NCBI GenBank assembly: GCA_963920635.1
Contig: OY987308.1
Span: 2,422,225 to 2,486,224, forward strand
DNA length: 64,000 bases
Origin: Pseudeuparius sepicola
Lineage: Eukaryota > Arthropoda > Insecta > Coleoptera > Anthribidae
Reading direction: 5' to 3'
Positions within the stretch are counted from its first letter, which is position 1. Each line of letters opens with the position of its first letter. Both the position numbers and the translations under genes were made by a program. The notes beneath the pieces were generated by a model that saw only the letters and a program-made list of their open reading frames with translations, searched no databases and was not told where the DNA came from. Positions 1-10,441 of the stretch are shown here, one piece after another.

Positions 1-1001
1 GCACCCTCTCGATGTGGCGACAGTCGTTTTGCTCGCGGTGCGACGTTGCCGATACAGTTCATTCATTGTCTGATTTTTTACTACTAACTAGATTTAATAT
101 TTATGTATTTATTACCATGTACAGCGAGTGTCCTCCGACAACAGGGATAATCTTTAGCAAACAAAAAAATAAAGACACAAAACACGGCGCTTAGTTAAGG
201 TTTTATGTTTTAAAAGGCGACACGATAACAACTAAAAACTACACTGGCATGCGGCAGATAGATACACGATCGCCCCCTCTCCTGCCCCGTGGAAGGGCCG
301 CCTCCACCGCCGGATTTCATTAGTTTAATTGAATTGGCCTTTCATAAATGCATAAATGGTAAAATTACTTAAAAGTATTTAAAATCGGGGAATACCAGCT
401 AAAACCGGCAACGTTGCACGTCGCCCAATAATGTAGCTTCTGGCCGGCCCACTTCGCGGACGTTACCTCGCCAGTAGCGTCGTTATTGTTTGTAAAAAAA
501 ACTTCCTTAAACAAATTTTTCTGGCTTTATTATTGACTTTTAATTTTTTTAAATTGCGGATTCGTATTAAGCTCAAATTTCTCCGCATGTGGTTAAAATT
601 ATTGTATTTAGATCTGAGACACCCTGTATAAGTGTCTGCATTTGCATTTTTACTTGGCAGCAATCAAAATCTCACCTTTCGATTAAATAACCCCAATTTT
701 TTTAAAAACTTGTTTCGCCAAAATAACGCTTAAAGTAGATTTAAAATGTTAATGAATTTATCCTATTTTATTACCCAACTTTTATTTCTCCTGAGACAAC
801 CCTTTTGGTAAATTTATTACTCCCACGCGCCTACATAGCATAGCTTCATGGATGTACGAATGAGGGGGGGCTACCTGCTATTTTTAATTCAAGTTTTCAA
901 TGATAATTTCAGAAAATCGATTTCTTTTTACACGAAATTAAATTAAATAATTTTCAATTATTTACAAACCTTCTTCTTACCTTTAAAGTGTATATTACTT
1001 A
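1..1001. other. No gene recognised
   Basis: I see no convincing exon, RNA gene or terminal repeat here. The stretch around 245-315 is more GC-rich than its surroundings, but no reading frame runs through it. The only ORFs are short and have no recognisable motif. Confidence 0.5.
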
Positions 1002-1702
1002 TAGTCCAAAGCACGAAAGAAAACGTTTCTAAAGAATGCGGGCAGCGTTGCGAGATTTCCTATACGAGTAGTCGTTATTTATTGGCGAATACAAGTTTTA
1101 TCATATTGAAGCCGAATTTCTGAACTCTGTTATACCGAAAAAATAAAGCTCGCATCACGGGACCACTTACCCATTTTTGTTTATCATTTATTTTTAACGC
1201 GGCGTGATAAAACACCTATTATATTTTTTTCAACATCGTCGCGTCTACCATCGCCTTTGAAATACGGCAACACAGCACTTCTGCGAAGGAGTCGGCTGAC
1301 AAAGGCAGTTAGTCAACGCGTTTTGTGCCTGTTTCTATAGTACGTAAAGTTAACTGCGTATTTGGGCTACCATACAGACCTCATTTTTTAGGCCGCTGGC
1401 AAGTTTTTTCCGCCGGCTCAGAGAGCTCAGTGGCGTTTCGTATGTTCGGGAGTTAACGTGTGCAAAATGAGTAAACAGGGAAGAACGTTGCATTCTCAAG
1501 CACGAGAAATAATTGCCAATGTTATAAGGGTTTGCCTTCCTCCATAGTCTAAGGCATCACCGTTAAGAATAATATTAACAACAAATTAAATAACAATTAT
1601 ATGAAAATTAAGTCAGTGAATTAGACAAAATTGAGCTGCGCCCCTGAACTGTGATAATATTTGCGAGTTCTTCCCCCTTACGTCGCACGCATTCTGCCGT
1701 AA
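1002..1702 (+). repeat. MITE-like repeat F, copy 1
   Basis: This block recurs as a close reverse complement at 63069-63781, with only scattered differences and small indels. It includes the start of a short reading frame at 1467, so it looks like an internally deleted, non-autonomous derivative of a DNA transposon. No clear terminal inverted repeat or target duplication could be placed, so the ends come from the extent of similarity only. Confidence 0.6.
1467..1547 (+). pseudogene. Truncated transposon ORF start
   Basis: An ATG opens 26 codons (MSKQGRTLHSQAREIIANVI...) and is then cut by a TAG. The HSQAREII.NV pattern resembles the N-terminal leader of a transposase-like protein family common in insect genomes, but I cannot name the family with certainty. 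The identical truncated frame occurs in the inverted copy at 63240-63320, so the truncation predates the spread of this repeat. It cannot make a functional protein. Confidence 0.45.
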
Positions 1703-1754
1703 GCCAAAACATTGCTAATTTTAGTATTATCTCGCAGGTATTTGAACCAAAAGA

Positions 1755-1985
1755 ATTTCGTTGTCTCCAGAAATATCGAATTAAGTAAAGTGTTTTCCGC
1801 TATATTATATTGACCCAAAATATGAGAAACGATGGAAGTCCGCATAATAAATTAAATGGCAAGTCAGTCTGCTTTATTTGGACAAAAATGGCAATTTAAA
1901 TTCATGAAGGGAGATATGAATATACTTAGAAAACGTCCGTATTCCTTTGTGATAAAAATTAGCTACAACCTGAGATGTGCAGTTG
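1755..1985 (+). repeat. Dispersed repeat G, copy 1
   Basis: This segment is similar in direct orientation to 15846-16090. Both contain the landmarks AAGTGTTTTCCGCTA, GAAGTCCGCATAATAAATTA and GGCAATTTAAATTCATGAAG. It has no coding capacity, and its class is unknown. Confidence 0.6.
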
Positions 1986-2149
1986 TGGCCGTGCTGAAAC
2001 CACGGCAGGCTTACAAGCGCCTACACACAATACTCCATTTATTAAAGCTTGTTTTACAAATAAAAATTTTCGCCCAACAAATCCCCCAATAAATCGTACA
2101 ATTTATTTTCTGAGAACTTATTTGAAATAAATGATTGCTTTTTTTAAAT

Positions 2150-2760
2150 AGGGTAACTTTGTGTAACATTTGAGATCCATGGCCTACTTTCAGAGATATT
2201 TTTGAAAAACCCGAAAACTATAGACATTTCTTCGGTTTGTAACTTTTTTGTTTCAAGAGTTACCGAAAAATTTTCCTCCATGACATTTGTGGGCAAAACT
2301 AATTACTTTAAGCCTACTTTATCAGAATTTAAAACAATGCCACGGTTTAATGGGTGCTCTCTTAGTACCCACCGAAAAAATGAGCCCATTTTATTGTAAC
2401 GAGCCGTGGCCTCAAATCCTGTACCTTCATGTTTTAAGTATTTTTTTCCCAACATACTACATTGTAAATCTTGGAAATTTCTTGCGAGGTACCGGTATCT
2501 TGCACATTTTTCACATTTTTTAAATTTTCTAGTATGCATGGCAGCTATAAATAAAAAAGTGTTAAGAGAGCACACAACAAACCATGGTGTTTTTCCAAAT
2601 TCTGATGAACTAGGTTTAAAGCAATCAGTTTTGCCCACAAATTTCATTAAGAAATTTTTTCGGTAACTCTTGAAACAAAAAAGTTACATGCCGAAGAATT
2701 TTCTGCTATTTTCGGGATTTTGAAAAATATCTCGGAAAGTAGGCCATGGATCTCAAGTGT
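2150..2760. repeat. Foldback inside repeat P, copy 1
   Basis: The left arm runs from about 2150 to 2390 and contains CCATGGCCTACTTTCAGAGA, GTTTCAAGAGTTACCGAAAA and GGGTGCTCTCTTAG. It is repeated as a reverse complement from about 2560 to 2760. The arms could form a hairpin of over 200 bp. ORFs across it on both strands are mirror images of the arms and are not genes. Confidence 0.7.
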
Positions 2761-3747
2761 ATTAGTAAGCTCATCAAAAACCTTTTTTTTTCAAATAAAG
2801 TTCTCAGAAAAATGCATATTATTTGTCAAGATTTTCTCGAGTGGCCCTTCTTAAATAGACACCCCGTATTTTTGTCCTTAACTTTTCGAGAACACCCTGT
2901 ATATCAATTCTGAAGCTAGATTCGGATTCTCCAGAGAAAACCGCATCATCTTGGTTTTAAGCTGGTCTTTTTGTTTCAAAAACTAGGGACATAATCGGTC
3001 TTTATTTGAGACATCATTCTCTTTTTGCAATGCGAAAAACACAATTCTATTATACGTAGAAAAATAGTTATTTGTCTAACTAGTGCAGAAAGTGCATATT
3101 TGTTGCACGCGGCCTGAAGTTTTCAGCTCGAGACGCAGTCGAGTAACTGACGGACAAACTACATTTCCAGTAATTTTTTGAATTTTGTTATCTTCATTGC
3201 CTTTGAAGGTCTCAGGTTTTTCTCTTAAAACTCTTTTTCGAATTGACTCCTCAGTGTAGCCCTCAGCTACAGTTGAGCATTTCCATCCTCCATGGAGTTT
3301 TAATGACTAATGTTAACAATAGGTCTGCCCCAGATTCCACAAGCAATGTTGCAGAAGATCTGCGAAAACAGTGTCCTGTGTATTGCATTGGGTTTTCGAT
3401 CTTTAAGTATTTTGCAATATCACTTGGAATTTTACTAAAAGTTTTACACCAAAAGGTTGAACGGAGCATTTTCCGTTATAATATCTAGTGTGACTGGTAG
3501 ACTGGGGACGAAGGGGTGCATATTTGCGATACATTTCAACAAAATTAAAACTTCTAATTTTACCGCTTATTACAAAAATATAATGACCGAGGTTTGTTTG
3601 TCTTGCTATCGGGAATTTTCACAGTTATGATGGAATCCATGTCGTTAATATCATTTAATGGTAATATTTGTAACTGATCTCTGCGTCATGCTCCTGCAAT
3701 GCCAAATACTGCAACTATCTATAACAATACACTCAAGTAAGTAGGTA

Positions 3748-4245
3748 TGGTTTGTACAAAACAAATTCCGATGCACGTCATCGTATACGGCATTGGAAAA
3801 GACTCGTCATAGGGACAGCGTTGCCGTATCGTGATAAATAAAGATATAAACAATAACCGTCGCATTCACCATATTTTTAAACCACAAGCATAAAATATAT
3901 TTTATATGATAAAAGATTGAACTTTTAGTGGGTTTGCAGTCAAGTTGGTCTTTAAAGAAAACTATTGGTTAATTGCCAAGCTTTCGGAATTGTTTATTCC
4001 AATGCAAAACACGTGGAAACGTTCACGTGCGCGTCCACGAGGTTATAACTTATAACTCGGGCTCTGGCGGTTGTAAATTCGGCAACGTCGCCCGTAGCGG
4101 TAACAGCGGTACCAACATAATACTAGGCCAAATTCAAATATCAACACACAAAATCACATATGTTTTCATATAAAACGTTGGTAACACAATTTTCGTCATT
4201 AATTGTTATTGATGACGTGCAACGGAATTTGTGCTGTACGAACCA
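3748..4245. mobile_element. Short TIR element O inserted in repeat P
   Basis: The ends are inverted: TGGTTTGTACAAAACAAATT on the left, and GTACGAACCA preceded by an inverted AAATTCCG/GTGCACGTCATC block on the right. TA flanks both ends (3746-3747 and 4246-4247). The related copy of repeat P at 24325-26200 lacks this block and serves as an approximate empty site. It is about 500 bp and non-coding, so it is probably a MITE with TA target preference. Confidence 0.6.
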
Positions 4246-4256
4246 TATAAAGTTAA

Positions 4257-4320
4257 AAATCGGCCAAGTGCGAGTCGAACTCGCACACGAAGGGTTCCGT
4301 ACCACCGTACAATATTAACA
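4257..4320 (-). repeat. SINE-like GGAACCCTTCG/GTGCGAGTTCGA domain
   Basis: On the minus strand this reads GGTACGGAACCCTTCG, then GTGCGAGTTCGACTCGCACT, then TTGGCCGATTTTT. The GAGTTCGACTC core resembles a Pol III B box. Very similar motifs are widespread in insect repeats. A second copy lies at 24327-24370 but lacks the TCGACTCGCAC part. It sits about 60 bp from the tRNA-like sequence, so the two may be parts of one SINE. Confidence 0.5.
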
Positions 4321-4382
4321 TTTCCTACATTCTTTTTAAAAATTCTTTAATAAAAAAATAAAAAAATAAATAAAAAGTTTGC

Positions 4383-4453
4383 CCTAGAGCGTGGTTTCGA
4401 ACCACGCACCTCTGGGTTATGAGCCCAGCACGCTTCCACTGCGCCACTCCGCT
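4383..4453 (-). tRNA. Initiator tRNA-Met-like gene (anticodon CAT)
   Basis: The minus strand reads as a compact tRNA without intron. The D-arm is TGGCGCAGTGGAAGCG, the anticodon arm is CTGGG-CTCATAA-CCCAG, and the T-arm is CGTGG-TTCGAAA-CCACG. The AGTGGA/AGCGTGCTGGG pattern and the TCGAAA T-loop match eukaryotic initiator tRNA-Met. A T5 tract 8-10 nt downstream could terminate Pol III. The acceptor stem is damaged: AGCGGAG faces CTCTAGG, so only the inner four positions pair. It may therefore be a tRNA pseudogene or the head of a tRNA-derived SINE rather than a working gene. Confidence 0.6.
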
Positions 4454-4801
4454 CTTCTAGAAATGTTTGATATTAGTTAGTTAGCCGTGTCATAATTGTT
4501 AACGAAAATTGAAAATATTTCATTAACTTTTGGAAAATATTCACAAGCACTTTCAAGGGAAAATCTCTGCATTTCTGCTGAGGCGTACAGTGTGTCCCAT
4601 TTTGGGTGTTTTTGGGTGTTTTTCTCAAAAATCTCGGTTATTATTAAAGCTAGAGGGTTGCGGTTTTCACGTCACTGTACTACTTTTTTGAGAGGAATTT
4701 GGTGGACCAATCAGATTTTGGATAAGTTTTATAGTTTCCGCGCATTGGCCCAGGACTGAAATTTTCGATTTTTTGGAAACCTCTCTCCTGGCTACAACTT
4801 A

Positions 4802-6076
4802 TACAGGGTGGTTCACTTTTATGTGGTAGGACTTTAACATTAGATAGAAAAAGATAATCTAAAATGAAAATTTTATATCAACATATATCGGGGAAAGCTT
4901 AGTTTCCGAGATACAGGGCGTTGGAGTGTTGGAAAAAATATGAAGTATTTTTTACACTGTCCGAACCAGTGGAGATATTTAAACCAAATTTGATGTGTAG
5001 TACCACCTTTTTGACTACGATATTTAGTGATAATATGAAGGTCCTGAAATAACCAGTGGTGGAGTTATGGGTTTTCACTATCACTAAATTTAAAAAGTAA
5101 TTAGTACGGACCTGTCTCACATCAACGTAATTTTTTTTTTCGTAAAGTTCTTTCAATTCTCTACAAAAAGTGTATCTTGACATTTTTTTGTATCTGCCAC
5201 GGTTGTGTAGTAAATAAATTATTTCGTTTCCATCTCAGCCTTTTTTGCCTAAAAATGTGTTTTCTAAGATTATTGATAAATATCGCAAATAACAGAAATT
5301 AATTATGGAACACTTATCGGATTCAGCTATTTTATTTTTAATTTTATGGAAACAATTTTAAAAATAAACTGGCACTTGGTTTGAGGTACATTACTTTATT
5401 GTCATTTTAACATTTTTATCAAATCTAGTATTATTTCTTAATAATTTTTATAATTCTAAATTTGTACAACATTCAACAATTGTTCAAAATGTGATCCATT
5501 CTGTTGCACACATAATTCACTTCGACGCCTAACGGATTGAACAGCATCGATTAAATTGCCATTTCTCAATTCATCGCACGCATTTCTGATACGATCAATA
5601 AGTTGTTCCCTTGTTTCTACAGGAGTCGCATAGACTTGTTCTTTTAAAAATCCCCATACGAAGAAGTCCAGAGGTGTTATGTCCGGAGAACGTGGTGGCC
5701 AAGCGACCGGTCCCCCTCGTCCGATCCACCTATTTGGAAAGTTATTATTTAACCAGTTCCTCACATTTCGGTGAAAATGTGCAGGACAGCCGTCAAGTTG
5801 GAACCAAGCCAACAATCTTAAGTTTAAAGGAATGTCTTCCCACATATTATTATGCTCAGCTACTAAAAACTCCAACAAATTGTCACCATTCACTCGCTGT
5901 GGCAAAAAAAGGGTCCAAACAGATGATGGTTGTGCAGTCCAATCCAAACATTGACACTAAATTCGACCTGAAAATTTCTTGGCCGGATTGCATGTGGGTT
6001 TTCTTGTGCCCAATATGCTGATTATGAAAGTTTACTACTCCACGACGAGTAAAACACGACTCGTCCGTCCATAGTT
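4802..6076 (-). mobile_element. Rosa-like (DD41D) mariner relative, 5'-truncated
   Basis: It begins with TACAGGGTGGTTCACTTTTA and carries the transposase remnant on the minus strand. The 4802-5398 part recurs almost unchanged at 34898-35492. The upstream end, with the transposase N-terminus, is missing: sequence after about 6076 is the arm of family C. The element cannot move by itself. Confidence 0.7.
5456..6073 (-). pseudogene. DD41D mariner-type transposase, C-terminal part
   Basis: The 163-codon frame at 5456-5947 has FFLPQRVNG-like sequence (LFLPQRVNGDNLLEFL), the second catalytic Asp in WFQLDGCPAHF (residue 52), and the third in WPPRSPDITPLDFFVWGF (residue 94). Exactly 41 residues separate them, which is the DD41D signature of the rosa group of mariner relatives. 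The first catalytic Asp is upstream in WTDESCFTRRGVVNFHNQH (around 6040-6073), in a frame that does not join cleanly to the rest, so there is at least one frameshift. The DNA-binding N-terminus is absent. The open part begins with a TTG codon, not ATG. It is a dead transposase, about half of the family's usual length of roughly 330-350 residues. Confidence 0.85.
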
Positions 6077-6423
6077 TTAATAGTTTTTGAGATATGAACT
6101 ATATGGTTTCCATTAAAAAAATATATAACTGGTTCATATCTCAAAAACTATTAACGCTACCAAAAAACTAAGTATTCCATTCGATTCTACGCCAAAACAT
6201 CTATAAAAATAGTTGATTAAATTTGTCGATATATATAAGTTGTAGCCAGGAGAGAGGTTTCCAAAAAATCGAAAATTTCCAGTCCTGAGCCAATGCGCGG
6301 AAACTATAAAACTTATCTAAAATCTGATTGGTCCACCAAATTCCTCTCAAAAAAGTAGTATAATAATAACCGAGATTTTTTGAGAAAAACACCCAAAAAC
6401 ACCCAAAATAGGACACCCTGTAC

Positions 6424-7066
6424 ATTCAGCATTTTACCCCTTTACAATCATAGACAAAGTAGTTTTCACACGGTCGTTCTCGTTGTTAATATATGCCAGA
6501 AATTTAATTACGTTGGCAAAAAAACAACATAAATTCGAAAAATGCAGAAAACTTTCCGCGAGTAAAATAATTATGCTTCTAGACAACCGTGCCTTTTGTC
6601 ATTTGTAAATTAACCTTCCATTTTCTAAATTAAAAAAGTTTCAAAGTGGTTTCTATTATATTCTACCCGTCTTATTTTTTCTTGGGCTGCGAAACAACGG
6701 AAAATAAGCATATTGTGTAATTGGGCTGAGTTTTCAAGTGAATTAAAGTTTCGTGTAAACTTTATCTTTCTAAAAATGTTACTGTAACTTTTCTAGAATT
6801 TGTTTAAACATTATACGGTGAGTTACGTACACCGCCGGGATTTATATCTTCTACATTGTTAATGCTACAAAAAAGTATAGACAAAACTTGTAGAGAAACA
6901 TGAGTACTACATTCCGAAAATATTTTCCATATATATTTTAAAATATATATTCTTTTACTCAATGTTTTGGGCTAGTGAGGATATAAGTTTTCATCATTTC
7001 GAACGGCATAACTGACGGAGTCAGTCATTTTTTGTGTGATCTGCCAAAAAAAACCAATGATATGAA
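6424..7066. other. No gene recognised
   Basis: AT-rich sequence between two family C fragments. It contains an imperfect ATATTTTCCATATATATTTT palindrome near 6920, but no ORF or repeat that I could match elsewhere in the window. Confidence 0.5.
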
Positions 7067-7069
7067 CCA

Positions 7070-7424
7070 AAGTTTTATTATTTTTTAATAGAAACTATAG
7101 TTCATGTCTCAAAAACTATTAACGCTACCAAAAAACTAATTATTCCATTCAATTCTACGCCAAAACATCTATAAAAATAGTTGATTAAATTTGTCGATAT
7201 ATATAAGTTGTAGCCAGGAGAGAGGTTTCCAAAAAATCGAAAATTTCAGTCCTGTGCCAATGCGCGGAAACTATAAAACTTATCTAAAATCTGATTGGTG
7301 CACCAAATTCCTCTCAAAAAAGTAGTACAGTGACGTGAAAACCGCAACCCTCTAGCTTTAATAATAACCGAGATTTTTGAGAAAAACACCCAAAATCACC
7401 CAAAATGGGACACCCTGTACAGTC
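7070..7424 (+). mobile_element. Family C MITE, copy 2, one arm
   Basis: This is the right-hand arm of family C, ending in CAAAATGGGACACCCTGTA. The opposite arm is absent. Compared with copy 1 it is well preserved. Confidence 0.7.
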
Positions 7425-7640
7425 GCGGACAGTTGGTAGGCACACGGGAAGAAGCCGGATCGGCTGGAACCTCGACCTGGTACGTTATAAATGCATTAAT
7501 TGAGATATTGGACCGAAGAAAGGGGCCGCGAAAAATAAAACCGGTTAGTTCTTGGGAACCAGCCGCAGATTGGAATTCTTCGGGGTGTACAGCGCCGTCC
7601 GGCGCACATACAACGATCAGAATTTAGGCCAGTACCAAGG
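7425..7640. other. GC-richer unassigned segment
   Basis: About 200 bp that is richer in GC than its surroundings. One open frame (7433-7627, starting TTG) has no motif I recognise. It could be a relic of coding sequence, but nothing proves it. Confidence 0.3.
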
Positions 7641-8395
7641 CGGATTTTAAAGACTAAAAAAATTGAAAATACAAAAAAAAACCTTTTTTAAAAAGAAGCT
7701 TTCATTTAAGCCATGTACTAAAACGAATAAAATAAGTTTAGGTTTCCGTTAAGATAATTCAATTCCAAATTGCGACAAGTTCTTGCAAATTGAAAAGCTT
7801 GTTGCGCGAAATGTTGATGAAAGTAGGTACCAATTAATTTTATTGGACAGTGATTGGTTGATAAGCAAGTACCTATTTGACAAAGTGTGCATTTTCTTCT
7901 TTACAATTCGCGCGACAAGCATTTCAATTTGCAATAACTTTTCGCAATTCGGAATCGAATTATCTTCACGAAAACCTAAACCTATTTTATACGTTTTAGT
8001 ACATGGCTTAAATAAAAGCTTGTTTTTAAAAAGGGTTTTTTATTTTCAATTTTATTTTGTGCTTTTTAGTACCTATTTGATTCCCATGTCAGGAGGGTGG
8101 TAAAGAAATTTAATCCGCCATCTTGGGGCGACCGACATATTGGATTTCGTATGAAGTCATTCACCTTATTGTCGAGCCCTACTTTCATTTGATACCCATA
8201 TTAAGGGGATTGAAAAGAAAATGTAATCCGCCATCTTGGCGCGGCAGCCATATTAAATTTAGTGTGATGTCGCAAACTTTTTCATTTTCTACTCTTCAAG
8301 CCCTTTCATTTGATACCCATATTAGGGGGGTTGACAAAAAATACATCATCCGCCATCTTGGAGCGGCGGCCATATTGAATTTAGTGTGATGTCAC
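7640..8395 (+). repeat. Family B repeat, copy 1, left part
   Basis: It begins with a palindrome (7665-8055, about 190-bp arms) bounded by AAATAAAAGCTTG-type motifs. Repeated blocks follow, containing TTTCATTTGATACCCATATT and CCGCCATCTTGGAGCGGCGG. The element is cut by S1 at a TA and resumes at 15588. Other copies are at 36959-40075 (rearranged) and 53570-54240. It is non-coding, and I could not assign it to a named superfamily. Confidence 0.65.
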
Positions 8396-9045
8396 TACAC
8401 TGAGGGAAATTTCTATTAGCCACTAATAGAAATCTGTTAGCCGCAGCAAGATATCTGCATTAAATAGGCCCTAGCTAGGTTGTCTTGCTACCACAAATAG
8501 AGTCACTTTGCTAAGATGAACCTATTTGTGGTTAATAGGCTAATATATACACCCATTTGTAGCAAATAATAATTCTTATTGGAGCAAATAGACTTTCTAC
8601 CTGCCACTAAAAGATAACTTTGCTGTGGTTAATAGATGCGGACCTATTAATTTTCTTATGGCAAATAAGTGGAACAAGTGGACCTATTTAGAATTACAGT
8701 TCTGTCAACATTGTCGTGGAAGAATAAATACCTAAAGGTATTCAAATTTCCGTATAGTCCAGGCTTGTACAAAAAATGTCACAATCCGTGGTATAATTTT
8801 TGTATTATCACTTCCTCGTTGTGAATTCATGATGAATTACGATATCTGCAGTTCTTTAAATGTTTAAATTTACGAAGCTGGTTGTTGAAGTTCCAAGGTA
8901 TAACCACAGACATATACAGGGTGTCCGGTAAGTACCTCCTAATCTCTCGGAAGCATACAGGGGAGGTCAAAATAACCCTAGTTTGTCAAAGGAAAAAAAT
9001 TCCTACTGTGCCCCTTAACGGAGATACAGGGCCCCAAAAGAGTAC

Positions 9046-9290
9046 TTAGCGATTTACTTTTTTGGCTCTAACTTGTGCGTGTACTCTTTGAACGTGATAC
9101 GGGTGCAATAACTGTTCTCTTAGAGTTTCGTGTGCAACCCATTTTGTAGCATTGTTTTGTGCCGCGAGCTTTCTTACGCTGCTTGAAGGGTTGCCAGTAA
9201 TATCTTGCAAAATTTGTTCCTCTACGTGAGGGTGTCGTGCGCTCCTGGGAGGTCCCTCACCTCCATGTCTCGGCAAAAATGACCCTGAAT
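9046..9290 (-). pseudogene. Element Q transposase, N-terminal piece 2
   Basis: It continues piece 1 as SFLPRHGGEGPPRSARHPHVEEQIL, then KLAAQNNATKWVAHETLREQLLHPYHVQRV. This corresponds to the second helix-turn-helix and linker of the same transposase type (typically VE..IL......S.R.IA...... and LHPYH.QRVQ). The frame ends a few codons later inside the element's TIR, so the DDE/D catalytic domain has been deleted. Confidence 0.7.
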
Positions 9291-10121
9291 AAAAAATTTC
9301 ACAAATTAATTCGTTAACTCGAATAATTACTTTCTAATCATCTTTTACCTGGACGGAAATAAAACGTCATCACCTCGCGACGACCTTCATTTGACCGTGT
9401 TCCTAACTAGGATAAATGTTGCTAAAACAGAAATTGGGCACTGGAGTGCAAAAATTGCGCAAGTGTCTGTAAGATGGCGCTGGAGTTGGAGAGCGGCCAT
9501 TGGTACAGAGCGAGAATAAAAAGTAATGTTTCGCCTTGCTAAAATAAGTTTCCGTTCCTTATAAGTTGTTTTGTTGCCCGGCAAGGTCGTTGGTCGGAAC
9601 CAGGGGTCTAGGGGGAGGCAGGCGGACCGACCCCCTTTTTTATACAAATAACAGCACATCGCTTCCATCCTGGCGTATTTTGGCATTGAAACTGTGAATT
9701 GTTAAACACAAAATAATAATATGAATATTTACGCTCCTTTATTTTTCTATATTTTGTCATAGTTATTAAGAATATTGTTGAGTAAAATATTAAGTAAGAG
9801 GACTACCTACCGGCTGTCAAATCTACTGTCATGACATAATAATTCTCCCTCAAAAACGCATGAATGATCACAATACTTACCCTAACTGACATTTAGAATT
9901 TATGTCACTATAGTTTTATCTTTTATCATTCTATTAACTTTTCATTAAGTACTTAATATTGATAAACCGAAAGAAATTAAAATTCTGTTGTATTTGATCC
10001 AAAGTTGACGTAAAGTTGTGAATTTTGTTAGATACGTGAAATACCTACTATTTGCTGATATCTTAATATATGTATTATTTTGGCATACATTTAGAGTAAT
10101 GGAAAATGTAATGTAAATAAA

Positions 10122-10387
10122 TTTTTTCTACAAGCGTGCGGAAATGTACACTTTTCCGTACGCATTTTAGTTTAGAAAGTGTCACTTTTCCGCACTACTT
10201 TTCCGCACTAGTGCGGAAAAGTGTCTTACTTTTCCGCACGCTTGTAGAAAAAATAGTGTTCCTAACTCTTGCGGAAAGTGTCTTTTCCACACTCGATTTC
10301 TTGGCTGAACTCCACTACGCGTCGTTCAGCCAACTGCAATCGCGTGCGGAAAAGTGGCACTTTCCGCACTTGTTAGGAAATATACTA
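10122..10387. repeat. Palindromic element D, copy 1
   Basis: It starts TTTTTTCTACAAGCGTGCGG and ends CGCACTTGTTAGGAAATATA-CTA. It contains many alternating GTGCGGAAAAGTG and CACTTTTCCGCAC motifs that can form several nested hairpins. The same element occurs at 54554-54871 inside a family C copy. No coding capacity and no obvious target duplication. Its class is unknown. Confidence 0.65.
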
Positions 10388-10390
10388 TAT

Positions 10391-10441
10391 AGGTACTACC
10401 ATAGAAGAATTTACGTAGTAGATTCTTCTATGGTACTACCT
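10391..10441. repeat. Perfect 20-bp hairpin
   Basis: AGGTACTACCATAGAAGAAT at 10391-10410 is followed by an 11-nt loop and its exact reverse complement at 10422-10441. Confidence 0.85.

Larger units (their letters stand above)
1990..4320 (-). repeat. Composite repeat P, copy 1
   Basis: The sequence is colinear, in reverse complement, with 24325-26200. Shared landmarks include the CCACGGCAGGCTTACAAGCG segment near 2000, GCATGCTCCTGCAATG-like sequence near 3690, and the GGGTTCCGTA domain near 4300. An internal foldback (2150-2760) is present in both copies. Copy 1 is longer mainly because element O (3748-4245) is inserted in it. The two copies are diverged, so this is an old repeat rather than a recent duplication. 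Confidence 0.6.
4588..6423 (+). mobile_element. Family C foldback MITE, copy 1, interrupted
   Basis: Family C has ends reading CAGGGTGTCCCATTTTGGGT and two long arms that mirror each other, so most of the element folds back on itself. Here the left arm is 4588-4801 and the right arm about 6078-6423. A rosa-like mariner fragment lies between them, and roughly 85 bp of the left arm is missing at that junction. Other copies are at 7070-7424, 22410-24234 and 54262-55240. Confidence 0.7.

Noticed and set aside
2287..2666. Overlapping ORFs of 78-114 codons on both strands
   Set aside because: They mirror each other because they lie on the two arms of the foldback inside repeat P.
4899..5183. 94-codon minus-strand ORF repeated at 34995-35279 as a second protein of the rosa-like element
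   Set aside because: It starts with GTG, lies downstream of the transposase stop in the element's terminal region, and its composition is AT-driven without motifs.
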